Origin: Neopararhizobium haloflavum
GTDB taxonomy: Bacteria; Pseudomonadota; Alphaproteobacteria; Rhizobiales; Rhizobiaceae
Direction of reading: 5' to 3'
NCBI RefSeq assembly: GCF_002750855.1
Contig: NZ_NWUC01000004.1
Location: 248,001-312,000 of the forward strand
Length of the DNA stretch: 64,000 nucleotides
Shown here: positions 1 to 7,417 of the stretch, in pieces
Layout of the letters: each line of letters begins with the position of its first letter
Numbering within the stretch: position 1 is the stretch's first letter
Program-made: the position numbers and the translations under genes
Notes under the pieces: generated by a model
What the model was told of the DNA's origin: nothing
Database searches by the model: none
The model's input: only the letters and a program-made list of their open reading frames with translations

Positions 1-2
1 CC

Positions 3-410
3 GGCATCATCGGGCAGCGCTATTCCAAGCCAGCCTTCCTCGCCCTGATTTACATCGGGCGCTCGATCGCGGTCACCGCATTCCTGCTCCTGCCGCAAAG
101 CGGTTTTTCCGTGGTCGTCTTCTCGATCGTGATGGGGCTTTTGTGGCTGTCCACCGTCCCGCCGACCAACGGACTGGTCGCGATCATGTTCGGTACGCGC
201 TATCTCGGCATGCTGGGTGGGATCGTTTTCTTTTCACACCAGATCGGCTCGTTTCTCGGCGTCTGGCTCGGCGGCTTTCTCTACGACCGGCTGGGCACCT
301 ATGACCCCGTCTGGTGGCTCGGCGTGGCGCTCGGCCTTTTCGCCGCCCTCGTTCACTGGCCGATCGAGGAGCGCGCCGTCGTTCGCGACGTCGTGCAACC
401 GGCGGAATAG
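3..410 (+). CDS. MFS transporter, C-terminal fragment
   Basis: The reading frame is open from the window edge, so only the last 135 residues are present. They contain four strongly hydrophobic stretches with Gly-rich packing, the typical last third of a major facilitator transporter; a loop Y-D-R-L-G after a Gly-rich helix resembles the conserved MFS inter-helix motif. The tail after the last helix is short and charged. A small inverted repeat followed by five T lies just after the stop at 408-410 and could end transcription. The substrate cannot be told. The gene converges on the HprK-PqqD gene with a 3-nt gap. Confidence 0.8.
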   Translation, partial: GIIGQRYSKPAFLALIYIGRSIAVTAFLLLPQSGFSVVVFSIVMGLLWLSTVPPTNGLVAIMFGTRYLGMLGGIVFFSHQIGSFLGVWLGGFLYDRLGTYDPVWWLGVALGLFAALVHWPIEERAVVRDVVQPAE

Positions 411-413
411 GCT

Positions 414-1613
414 TCAGCCTTTTTGCTGCGCCAGGCCTTCTGCCAGGAAGGTCTGCAGCAGCGCGCCGACATCCGCCTCCACGACCTCCTCGGGAACGTC
501 GGCAAAGGCGCCTGCGACGATTGTGCGAATGGTCGCCTCATCCATATCATTCTCAAGCAGGTTCCACAGGCCGAGGCCCAAGGTGTTGAGATGATGGATC
601 TTGTCATTTCGCTGGTCGACGAGAAAGGCGCTGTCGCCGACCACGCGGACCGCGACCTCGTCGACACGCCGATATACTGGCATATCCGTTGCAGGCGTCG
701 GCCAATCGAAACCGGACGCCGATGCCGATTGCCGGCGCGGATCACTCCGGGCCAAAATCTCGGTCGCTGGCCAGGTGGAGAAGCCTTCCTCCAGCCGTGC
801 TTGCGCATCCGATATGTCTGAATAGACCAGCCGATAGACGGCAAGATGTGCCAGCAGGTCCAGATAGGCATCGAGCATGCACTGCGCCGGAACCTCGCTC
901 GTGTCCTGCACAAGCAACCGCGTCAACCCATCTTCAAGAGCCACAGGTTCGAGACGGGCCGCGCATGGCTGGTCGGACCGTTCCAGCAGAACGATGGCAC
1001 CGATCGACGCTTTCTCTCCATGCTGGACGCTCCGTCCCTTCGTTGCCGAGAGAAACGCATAGTAGCCATCAGTGACCTCGGTATGGGATTCGACATACCG
1101 CTTCAGCCGCTCAGGCGCGCCATCCGGCAACGGCAATCGGATACGCGGCAGACAGCCTGACGCCACGCCATCTCCAGTTTTCAGATCGATCGGCAGAAGA
1201 TCATCGCTGAACACCCGCCGACCATCAGCGGCACACGCGCTGACCAGTGTCGATTTGCCGGCGCGATTCGTCGCGGGAAAGACGACCAGGCGGCCGCCGA
1301 ACTCTACCGCTGCCGCATGCAGATTGCCGATTGATTGCACGTTGCGGACAAAAGCGGCCATCAATTCCACGATGATCGTGCAGATCGCGCTCGTCGTGCT
1401 CGGCTCACTTCGGGTCTCGCCGGACGGTTGGCGCCGAACGATCACATGGTCCGGGGTCCCTGAAACGGTGAGGAACGGTTGATCGAAGGGCATGTCGGCG
1501 GGATCAACCTGCGGCCAGCCTACCAGGACGGTGCGCAAGTCATCGGCAATGCGGCTGACATCGGGATCGATGCCGATGGGAGCCGGCAATCCGCGAAAGC
1601 AACAAAGTTGCAT
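414..1613 (-). CDS. HprK-like kinase fused to a C-terminal PqqD domain
   Basis: 399 residues from this start. Residues about 100-290 form an HPr-kinase-like fold: LHAAAVEF, a P-loop N-R-A-G-K-S-T at about 115-122, and a downstream FSDD acidic motif at 135-138. Residues about 310-399 look like PqqD, with a typical DSAFLVD strand, HHLNTLG and a helical tail. PqqD domains bind leader regions of ribosomal peptides, and HprK-like enzymes in lasso-peptide loci phosphorylate their peptide. The natural substrate is inferred to be the Gly-rich protein encoded 90 nt upstream. An in-frame ATG at 1649 would sit 2 nt after a strong hairpin; the ATG at 1613 has AAGGA about 10 nt before it, so I chose that. 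The precise reaction is unknown. Confidence 0.75.
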   Translation of the reverse strand: MQLCCFRGLPAPIGIDPDVSRIADDLRTVLVGWPQVDPADMPFDQPFLTVSGTPDHVIVRRQPSGETRSEPSTTSAICTIIVELMAAFVRNVQSIGNLHAAAVEFGGRLVVFPATNRAGKSTLVSACAADGRRVFSDDLLPIDLKTGDGVASGCLPRIRLPLPDGAPERLKRYVESHTEVTDGYYAFLSATKGRSVQHGEKASIGAIVLLERSDQPCAARLEPVALEDGLTRLLVQDTSEVPAQCMLDAYLDLLAHLAVYRLVYSDISDAQARLEEGFSTWPATEILARSDPRRQSASASGFDWPTPATDMPVYRRVDEVAVRVVGDSAFLVDQRNDKIHHLNTLGLGLWNLLENDMDEATIRTIVAGAFADVPEEVVEADVGALLQTFLAEGLAQQKG

Positions 1614-1651
1614 CGTTCCGTTGTCCTTCCGATCTCGTCCCCAAGTCATGC

Positions 1652-1678
1652 GGGGAGCGCCGCACAGCCGCGCTCCCC
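1652..1678 (-). promoter_or_regulatory. Hairpin between the Gly-rich gene and the kinase gene
   Basis: An 8-bp perfect GC-rich stem (GGGGAGCG with CGCTCCCC) and 11-nt loop lie in the 90-nt spacer. There is no T-run, so simple termination is unlikely. It could stabilise the 3' end of the upstream message or lower kinase expression relative to its presumed substrate. Confidence 0.45.
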
Positions 1679-1703
1679 TTGCCGTTACATGCTCCGTCTT
1701 TGA

Positions 1704-2207
1704 TCAGCGGCGCAATACGTCGCCCATGGCGTTGCCCATGCTGCGGCCGAAGCTGCCGAGCGTCTGTGGGCCGCGTCCACCGGAGCCGCCGCCCCAGCCG
1801 CCTCGCCCGCCCGAACCGCGGTTGCCGCCGCCGAAACCGCCACGTCCGCCCGAGCCGCCATTCGAGCCGCCGCCGCCGAAACCGCCGCGTCCACCAGAAC
1901 CGCCGTTCGAGCCGCCGCCACCGAAGCCGCCGCCATTGGAGCCACCGCCGCCAAAACCGCCGCCATTCGAACCGCCGCCGCCGAAGCCGCCAGAGCCGCC
2001 GCCGCCGTTGGAGCCACCACCGCCGCCCGATCCACCGCCGCCGGACCCGGAGGCGCGTGCCTGGCGGATGGTGAGCAGAGTGGGTGCGGTGTAGGCCGCC
2101 GCCGCGGTCAGGCCGAGAATGCCGAGCATTTTGCGCCGGCTGACAGTCTTCTCCACGGCACCCGACGCATGGTCGGCACTGTTGTGTCTGTTCTTCTTAT
2201 CCGACAT
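1704..2207 (-). CDS. Tat-exported Gly/Ser/Asn-rich repeat protein, candidate modified peptide
   Basis: 167 residues. The N-terminus is hydrophilic, then a twin-arginine motif SRRKMLG (23-29), a hydrophobic stretch and a conserved-looking APTLLTIRQARA segment with a possible cleavage site after residue 52. Residues 53-145 are almost only Gly, Ser and Asn with some Arg, Phe and Trp in repeats such as GGFGGGGSNGG and GGSGGRGG. The C-terminal 22 residues (from GPQTLGS) are non-repetitive. The start is set by GAAGGAG 8 nt upstream; the frame stays open further 5' but without a better start. Next to a PqqD-fused kinase it fits a ribosomally made, post-translationally modified product. It might instead be a structural cell-wall protein. 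No homologue is recognised by name. Confidence 0.75.
   Translation of the reverse strand: MSDKKNRHNSADHASGAVEKTVSRRKMLGILGLTAAAAYTAPTLLTIRQARASGSGGGGSGGGGGSNGGGGSGGFGGGGSNGGGFGGGGSNGGGFGGGGSNGGSGGRGGFGGGGSNGGSGGRGGFGGGNRGSGGRGGWGGGSGGRGPQTLGSFGRSMGNAMGDVLRR
1765..2049 (-). repeat. Glycine-codon tandem repeat array inside the Gly-rich gene
   Basis: On the plus strand the array reads as runs of CCGCCGCC with CCGAAGCCGCC-type units. It encodes near-identical blocks of 9-14 residues (GGFGGGGSNGG, SGGRGG). The near-identity of neighbouring units suggests recent unit duplication, so length may vary between strains. Confidence 0.7.
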
Positions 2208-2418
2208 ACTGTTCTCCTTCGTTCTCAACGTATTTTGCCTGTCGTGGCACCGGCCCCGCCCTTGGAAAGTCGGGCTGGTGTCGCCGCGGCATGGACTGAC
2301 GAACGCGAGCGCACGCGACTTATTCCCGCGTAGCGGCAATAAAGCAGGAGGCTCTCTCCCAAGCTTTTGAAAATGCTATGGTAAAATTTTGAGGTCGCTG
2401 CCGCGCGGCCGACGAAGA

Positions 2419-2931
2419 TCAGCGGGTGAGATTGTCGATCGGAAAGATCGCGCATGTCTCCGTCCCGTGCGCCAGCAGCTTGCCATTGGCGTCGCGCAGG
2501 AACGCCTCGGACGTCGCGATCGTCCGGCCGCGATGAACGAGATTGCCCTCACAGGTAACCTCGCCCATGTCGGCGAAGAGCGGACGGGTGAGATTCACCT
2601 TGAACTCCACGGTCGTGTACCCCTCGCCCGGTGCCAGCGTCGTCATGATGCAGCAGGCGAGCGCGGAATCCATGATCGTCGCCGTCCACCCTCCGTGCAC
2701 CGCACCGAGCGGATTGAGATGCTCCGCATTGGGGTTGCCTGAAAAGACAACTCTTCCCTCATCGACCTCGCTCAGGGCAAAATCCAGGGTTTCGGCAATC
2801 GGCGGGTTGGGAAGCTCACCGGCAAGGATGGCACGCAGGACGTTCAGTCCTCCCTCCCTTGCCACGACCGACAATGGAATGGTGCCGTAATGCAGCGTAC
2901 GGCGTCTTGCAGTGGTTGCACCCGATGTCAT
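2419..2931 (-). CDS. PaaI-family hotdog thioesterase
   Basis: 170 residues. The core [10 protein letters not shown] at about 72-81 followed by a long hydrophobic helix is the hotdog-fold acyl-CoA thioesterase signature; the strand [11 protein letters not shown] fits the family. It presumably hydrolyses acyl- or aryl-CoA esters in the cytoplasm, but the substrate is unknown. It is translationally coupled to recO through an ATGA overlap (2928-2931), so it is the distal gene of the acpS-lepB-rnc-era-recO run. The C-terminus is complete. Confidence 0.85.
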   Translation of the reverse strand: MTSGATTARRRTLHYGTIPLSVVAREGGLNVLRAILAGELPNPPIAETLDFALSEVDEGRVVFSGNPNAEHLNPLGAVHGGWTATIMDSALACCIMTTLAPGEGYTTVEFKVNLTRPLFADMGEVTCEGNLVHRGRTIATSEAFLRDANGKLLAHGTETCAIFPIDNLTR

Positions 2932-3716
2932 GGAGCGGCCTTTTCGGTCGGGGACACGGGATGTGTCCCGGTCGTTTCATCAGCGAACTTTTGCCGAGCC
3001 TTGAGCGCGGCCGCGACGAAGCCGTCACGCGCGGTGGGGCGGGTCAGACCCCGCGGACCATAGATATCGCGGTCGAAGAAATATGCGGTCATGCGGAAAG
3101 CGGCTGCGAGCTCTTGCGCATCGGCAGCCTCGGCCCTGCCGCGAAGCAGAAACGGTGGCAGCGCGAAGAGGCGATCGGACCAGGGTGCGCCGACATGGTC
3201 CACCACGGCCCGTCCCGTCTTTGGCGAAACATAGGCCAGCCGATCGCGCGCGCCCGTGACGGCACACGCCGCCAGATCAAGGCCGAAGCCCAGTTCATCG
3301 AGCATGGCCAGCTCGAATCGCACGAAAAGCTCGCCGGCCTCGTGCGGTGCATGGAGGCTCTCCAGAATGATGTCCATGGCCTCGAACAGTCGCTGATGGG
3401 GATCGCGCTCGGGCAGGAGACGCAAGAGAGCCGCCATGGCCTGCACGCCGTAGACGGATGTCGCGTTCTCCATCAGACGGGCAGCGCGCAAAGCCAGCGG
3501 CTCGACCTGGTACATGCCGAGATGTTCGTCGAGACGGGCGCGCCACGTCACTTCGACGACATTGCCCGGCTGAAGCACCGGCTGCATACGGCGCGAGCGC
3601 CCGCCGCGCACGAGGCCAAGATGGCGGCCATGGCCGTGAGTCATCACCTCGGCGATGACGCTGGTCTCTCCATGGCGTCTGACGCCGAGCACGATGCCGC
3701 GATCGATCCATTCCAT
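2928..3716 (-). CDS. recO: DNA repair protein RecO
   Basis: 262 residues, normal length for RecO. The N-terminus [20 protein letters not shown] starts the OB-fold that binds single-stranded DNA; the rest is helical. RecO works with RecR to load RecA on SSB-coated gaps. It sits right after era, its usual place in Hyphomicrobiales, with an 18-nt gap, and overlaps the thioesterase start by 4 nt. The four-cysteine zinc site found in some RecO proteins is not seen here. Confidence 0.93.
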   Translation of the reverse strand: MEWIDRGIVLGVRRHGETSVIAEVMTHGHGRHLGLVRGGRSRRMQPVLQPGNVVEVTWRARLDEHLGMYQVEPLALRAARLMENATSVYGVQAMAALLRLLPERDPHQRLFEAMDIILESLHAPHEAGELFVRFELAMLDELGFGLDLAACAVTGARDRLAYVSPKTGRAVVDHVGAPWSDRLFALPPFLLRGRAEAADAQELAAAFRMTAYFFDRDIYGPRGLTRPTARDGFVAAALKARQKFADETTGTHPVSPTEKAAP

Positions 3717-3734
3717 CGCGCCACGCTCGCGCCG

Positions 3735-4679
3735 TCAGCCGGGAAATTCAAGTCCCATTTCGCGGTAGCGCTCAGGATCGTCGCCCCAGTTGCCGCGCAC
3801 CTTGACGAAGAGGAACAGATGAACCTTCTGCTCCAGAATATCGCCGATCTCCTTGCGCGCCGCCTGGCCGATTGCCTTGACCGTCTCGCCGCCCTTGCCG
3901 AGAACGATCTTCTTCTGGCTGTCGCGCTCGACATAGATCACCTGCTCGATGCGCACGCTGCCGTCTTTCTTCTCCTCCCAGCGCTCCGTCTCGACATGGG
4001 AGGAATAGGGAAGTTCCTGGTGGAGACGCAGATAGAGCTTCTCGCGCGTGATCTCGGCGGCGAGCTGGCGCATTGGAAGATCCGAAATCTGATCTTCCGG
4101 GTAGTACCAGGGGCCATTGGGAAGTGCAGCGGCGAGATGGGCCATCAGGTCGTCACATCCCGAGCCGTTGAGCGCCGAGATCATGAATGTCCTGTCGAAG
4201 GTGACGGTCTCGTTGGCCCTGGCCGTCAACTCCAGAAGCTTTTCACGCTTCACCTGATCGATCTTGTTCAGCACCAGGACCTTGGGCTGGTGCACGTTTG
4301 GCAGGCCGGCGAGGATCGATTCCGCGTCACCCACCAGGCCGCGTTCGGCATCGAGGATGAAGAGCACGACGTCGGCGTCCCTGGCGCCGCCCCAGGCACT
4401 CGTGACCATTGCGCGATCGAGCCGGCGCTTGGGCTTGAAGATGCCGGGCGTGTCGATGAAGACGATCTGGGTCCGTCCTTCAATCGCAATGCCGCGAACG
4501 ATCGCCCTGGTCGTCTGTACCTTGTGGCTGACGATCGACACCTTGGCTCCAACCAGGCGGTTGACCAGCGTCGACTTGCCGGCATTCGGCGCGCCGAGAA
4601 GCGCGACGAAACCGGAACGTGTATCGGTCGATGCGGCCTCTTCCGTGGAAGGGCCGGGCTGCATGTCGCTGTCGCTCAT
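3735..4679 (-). CDS. era: GTPase Era
   Basis: 314 residues. G1 motif GAPNAGKS (29-36), the DTPG G3 motif and NKID G4 motif are present, followed by the KH domain with the conserved GKGG loop. Era binds the 3' end of 16S rRNA and takes part in 30S maturation. A longer frame begins at 4721 but would overlap rnc; the ATG at 4679 lies 8 nt after the rnc stop and leaves a short, acidic N-terminal extension of about 20 residues before the G domain, common in alphaproteobacteria. Confidence 0.95.
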   Translation of the reverse strand: MSDSDMQPGPSTEEAASTDTRSGFVALLGAPNAGKSTLVNRLVGAKVSIVSHKVQTTRAIVRGIAIEGRTQIVFIDTPGIFKPKRRLDRAMVTSAWGGARDADVVLFILDAERGLVGDAESILAGLPNVHQPKVLVLNKIDQVKREKLLELTARANETVTFDRTFMISALNGSGCDDLMAHLAAALPNGPWYYPEDQISDLPMRQLAAEITREKLYLRLHQELPYSSHVETERWEEKKDGSVRIEQVIYVERDSQKKIVLGKGGETVKAIGQAARKEIGDILEQKVHLFLFVKVRGNWGDDPERYREMGLEFPG

Positions 4680-4686
4680 CTTCGTC

Positions 4687-5403
4687 CTATTCGGCGGTTT
4701 CGGAGGGCCACACGCCCTCACGCTTCAGCATCTTCGTCGCCGCTTCCTGCTCTGCCGTGCGCTTGGAGCGGCTGATCCCGGTCTCGGGTTCAAGATCTTC
4801 GATCTCGACCCGCACCGTGAACTGCGGATCGTGGTCCGGGCCGCTGCGGTCGAGGACCCGGTAACTTGGCGTCACGCCGGAGCGGGCATGCGCCCACTCC
4901 TGAAGCTCGGTCTTGGCGTCACGCCGCGCCGCATGCTGGTCGCGGGCGCGCGTCGACCAGTTGCGCGTAATGAAGCCGCGTGCAGCCTCAAGTCCGCCGT
5001 CGAGATAGATCGCGGCGATCAGGGCTTCCATCACGTCTGCGCGCACGCTCGCCATACGCTTTCCGGTCACGGACTTGATATCGCTGCCGGTGCGGATGAA
5101 CTCATGCATGCCGAGATCGTCGGCGACAGCGGCGCATGTCTGCGCGCTGACCAGTTGGTTGAGCCGCACCGAAAGCTCGCCTTCGCTGGCCGACTTGAAG
5201 TCGTTAAACAGCATCTGCGCGATGCAGAGGCCAAGCACGCGATCGCCGAGAAATTCCAGCCGCTCGTAGTTGCCGCCGCGGGCGTTGTGCGAGCTGGAAT
5301 GAGTCAGCGCCCGCACGACGCGATCGCGGTTGGCGAAGACATGGCCGATCCTCTCCGACAGCCGGTCGATATCCTTGTCCGAGAGCGGTCGGGCGCGGGT
5401 CAT
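4687..5403 (-). CDS. rnc: Ribonuclease III
   Basis: 238 residues. The catalytic signature E-R-L-E-F-L-G-D is at about 42-49, the second acidic cluster (DVMEALIAAIYLDGG) follows, and the last 75 residues form the double-stranded-RNA-binding domain ending with AATKMLKREG. It processes rRNA precursors and structured RNAs. The start overlaps the lepB stop as ATGA, implying coupled translation with lepB and era. Confidence 0.95.
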   Translation of the reverse strand: MTRARPLSDKDIDRLSERIGHVFANRDRVVRALTHSSSHNARGGNYERLEFLGDRVLGLCIAQMLFNDFKSASEGELSVRLNQLVSAQTCAAVADDLGMHEFIRTGSDIKSVTGKRMASVRADVMEALIAAIYLDGGLEAARGFITRNWSTRARDQHAARRDAKTELQEWAHARSGVTPSYRVLDRSGPDHDPQFTVRVEIEDLEPETGISRSKRTAEQEAATKMLKREGVWPSETAE

Positions 5404-6155
5404 TGCTGTGCAGACTGGAATAGGCGGTCAAATCGCAGGTTTGTCGGCCATTTCCAAAGTTCCAGCGGCGATGTGCCTGCATCCATCGAGAAGAAGATGA
5501 TGTTGGCGCGGCCGACGAAATTCTCGAGCGGAACGAACCCGACTTCAAAACGGCTGTCGGCCGAATTGTCGCGGTTGTCCCCCATCATGAAATAGTGCCC
5601 CTCCGGCACCTGGAATTCCTGCGTGTTGTCGCCCGGCGAATTGGACGAGAGATCGAGCGTGTTGTAGCTGACGCCGTTCGGCAGGGTCTCGCGGTAGAGC
5701 GGCACGGGCTGGCCGCGATCATATTGACCTTCGGGCTGATAGGTACCGACTTCTTCCCGCTCCACGGCATCTCCGTTGATATAGAGAATGCCATCGCGCA
5801 TCTGCACGGTATCACCCGGCAGGCCGATCACACGCTTGATATAGTCAAGGTCCGGGTTCGGCGGATAGCGGAAGACAGCCACGTCCCCGCGCTCGGGCTC
5901 TGCCGCCCAGATCCGGCCTTCGAACAGATCGGGAGAGAGCGGTATGGAATATTTCGAGTAGCCGTAGGAGAACTTGGACACGAACAGGTAGTCGCCGACG
6001 AGCAGCGTCGGCATCATCGAGCCGGACGGAATGCTGAAAGGCTGGAAGAGGACAGTGCGGATGACCAGTGCCAAGAGCAGTGCCTGGACAATGACCTTGA
6101 TGTTCTCGCCAAGGGCGCCGGATTTCTGCTTCTTGCTGGTATCAGACACGCTCAT
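5400..6155 (-). CDS. lepB: Signal peptidase I
   Basis: 251 residues. One N-terminal membrane helix (VKVIVQALLLALVIRT-like) is followed by box B with the catalytic Ser in SIPSGSMMPTL, the general-base Lys in DYIKRVIGLPGD and the GDNRDNSADSR box. It removes signal peptides at the periplasmic face. I chose the ATG at 6155, which has AGAGGA upstream and gives the usual short cytosolic tail. A GTG at 6239 overlapping the acpS stop (GTGA) is an alternative that would add 28 residues. Confidence 0.94.
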   Translation of the reverse strand: MSVSDTSKKQKSGALGENIKVIVQALLLALVIRTVLFQPFSIPSGSMMPTLLVGDYLFVSKFSYGYSKYSIPLSPDLFEGRIWAAEPERGDVAVFRYPPNPDLDYIKRVIGLPGDTVQMRDGILYINGDAVEREEVGTYQPEGQYDRGQPVPLYRETLPNGVSYNTLDLSSNSPGDNTQEFQVPEGHYFMMGDNRDNSADSRFEVGFVPLENFVGRANIIFFSMDAGTSPLELWKWPTNLRFDRLFQSAQQ

Positions 6156-6235
6156 CGGTTCCTCTAGAATGGACTGTCGCCGCGGCACCTCTTTAGACCG
6201 TTCGCCCAATGGCGGCAACAAAGCCATGACCGCCA

Positions 6236-6655
6236 TCACGCGACGGTGTTCTGGCCCTTTCGCGGCAGCGCTTCAATGATGACGAACGCCTGGGCGAGCG
6301 GAAAATCGTCGGTGATCGTCAGGTGGACGACACAGTCATGGTCGACCGGCGCGATCTTTTCCAAGCGGCGTGCCGCACCACCCGTCAGACGCATGGTCGG
6401 CTTGCCGCCCGGCAGATTGACCACGCCCATGTCACGCCAGTGCACGCCCGCAGCCAGACCGGTTCCCAATGCCTTCGAACACGCCTCCTTGGCCGCGAAG
6501 CGCTTGGCGTAGGATGCGGCACGTTCCTTGCGGCGATCGGACTTTGCCTGTTCCACCTCGGTGAAGCATCGGCTGACGAAGCGTTCGCCAAAGCGTGCGA
6601 GGGTCTTTTCGATCCTGCGGATATCGATGAGGTCGCTGCCGATGCCGATGATCAT
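6236..6655 (-). CDS. acpS: Holo-[acyl-carrier-protein] synthase
   Basis: 139 residues. The N-terminus [15 protein letters not shown] and the central [15 protein letters not shown] are the two magnesium and CoA-binding motifs of AcpS. The enzyme moves 4'-phosphopantetheine from CoA to a serine of acyl carrier protein. An upstream in-frame start at 6733 would run back into the DUF2062 gene, so the ATG at 6655, just after that gene's stop, is preferred. pdxJ, often placed beside acpS in other proteobacteria, is absent here. Confidence 0.94.
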   Translation of the reverse strand: MIIGIGSDLIDIRRIEKTLARFGERFVSRCFTEVEQAKSDRRKERAASYAKRFAAKEACSKALGTGLAAGVHWRDMGVVNLPGGKPTMRLTGGAARRLEKIAPVDHDCVVHLTITDDFPLAQAFVIIEALPRKGQNTVA

Positions 6656-6665
6656 GAATGTCTTT

Positions 6666-7268
6666 TCAATGCTTCTCGCCGCCGACGGTCGCAGCGCCGG
6701 CCGGAAGGGCGCCGTTGCGCCGTCGCGCTCCATCGGCCAGAAGGCGACGACGACGGTCCTGAAAACGCTGAACTGCCCAATAGGTCAGGACGTAGAAGAA
6801 CAGGGCCGAAATCAGGCCGGGCGCCAGGCAGCCGACAAGCATCGGCTGGATGACGGGCGTCCAGAGTTGATTGAAATCGATATCGCGGATCAGTTGAACG
6901 AGGTCGATATGAACCGGCGGCAAATCCTTGCCCCGATCGAGGATCCAATGGCCGAGCTTGAAGGTGCCGGCCCAGATGAATGGGAACGTCAAGGGATTGC
7001 CGACAGCCGTACCGATCCCGGCGGCGATCATGTTGCCGGCGACCACATAGGCGATAGCGAAGGACAGAACGAAGTGAAAGCCGATAAGCGGGGTCCAGGA
7101 CGCAAACACACCGGCAGCGACCCCGGCGGCGATCGCATGGGGCGTGGCGCGCAGCCGCAGAACACGTTTGGCAAAATACTGAATCGAACGCGAGAATGAG
7201 CGCTGCGGCCAAATGAACAGCCGGAAGCGTTCCCAAAGTCCCAATTTCTTGCGTCTGCGAAACAGCAT
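6666..7268 (-). CDS. DUF2062 membrane protein
   Basis: 200 residues. After a basic N-terminus, residues about 45-145 contain the DUF2062 pattern: [19 protein letters not shown], then a [10 protein letters not shown] motif, with three to four membrane helices in all. The molecular function of the family is not established. It lies between rel and acpS, where the same family is commonly found in Hyphomicrobiales, and probably belongs to the acpS transcript (10-nt gap). Confidence 0.85.
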   Translation of the reverse strand: MLFRRRKKLGLWERFRLFIWPQRSFSRSIQYFAKRVLRLRATPHAIAAGVAAGVFASWTPLIGFHFVLSFAIAYVVAGNMIAAGIGTAVGNPLTFPFIWAGTFKLGHWILDRGKDLPPVHIDLVQLIRDIDFNQLWTPVIQPMLVGCLAPGLISALFFYVLTYWAVQRFQDRRRRLLADGARRRNGALPAGAATVGGEKH

Positions 7269-7417
7269 GAAGCTGACGTGACCCTGATCTTCGCGTTATG
7301 CGACGGCCGCGATATCTGGCCGTCTCTCATTGCATTACCTAAAGATGGAAACCGTTACCCAACCGTGCAAATCCGATCTTTTTTGGGACGCGCGATCGCA
7401 ATTTCGACGCCTGCCCC

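Noticed and set aside
1765-2049. Regular repeats that could look like a CRISPR array
   Set aside because: There are no unique spacers of constant length; the repeats encode Gly-rich protein in frame.
2859-4775. Open frame of 638 codons on the plus strand
   Set aside because: It is antisense to recO and era, which have clear motifs; its protein is His/Arg-rich with no family pattern.
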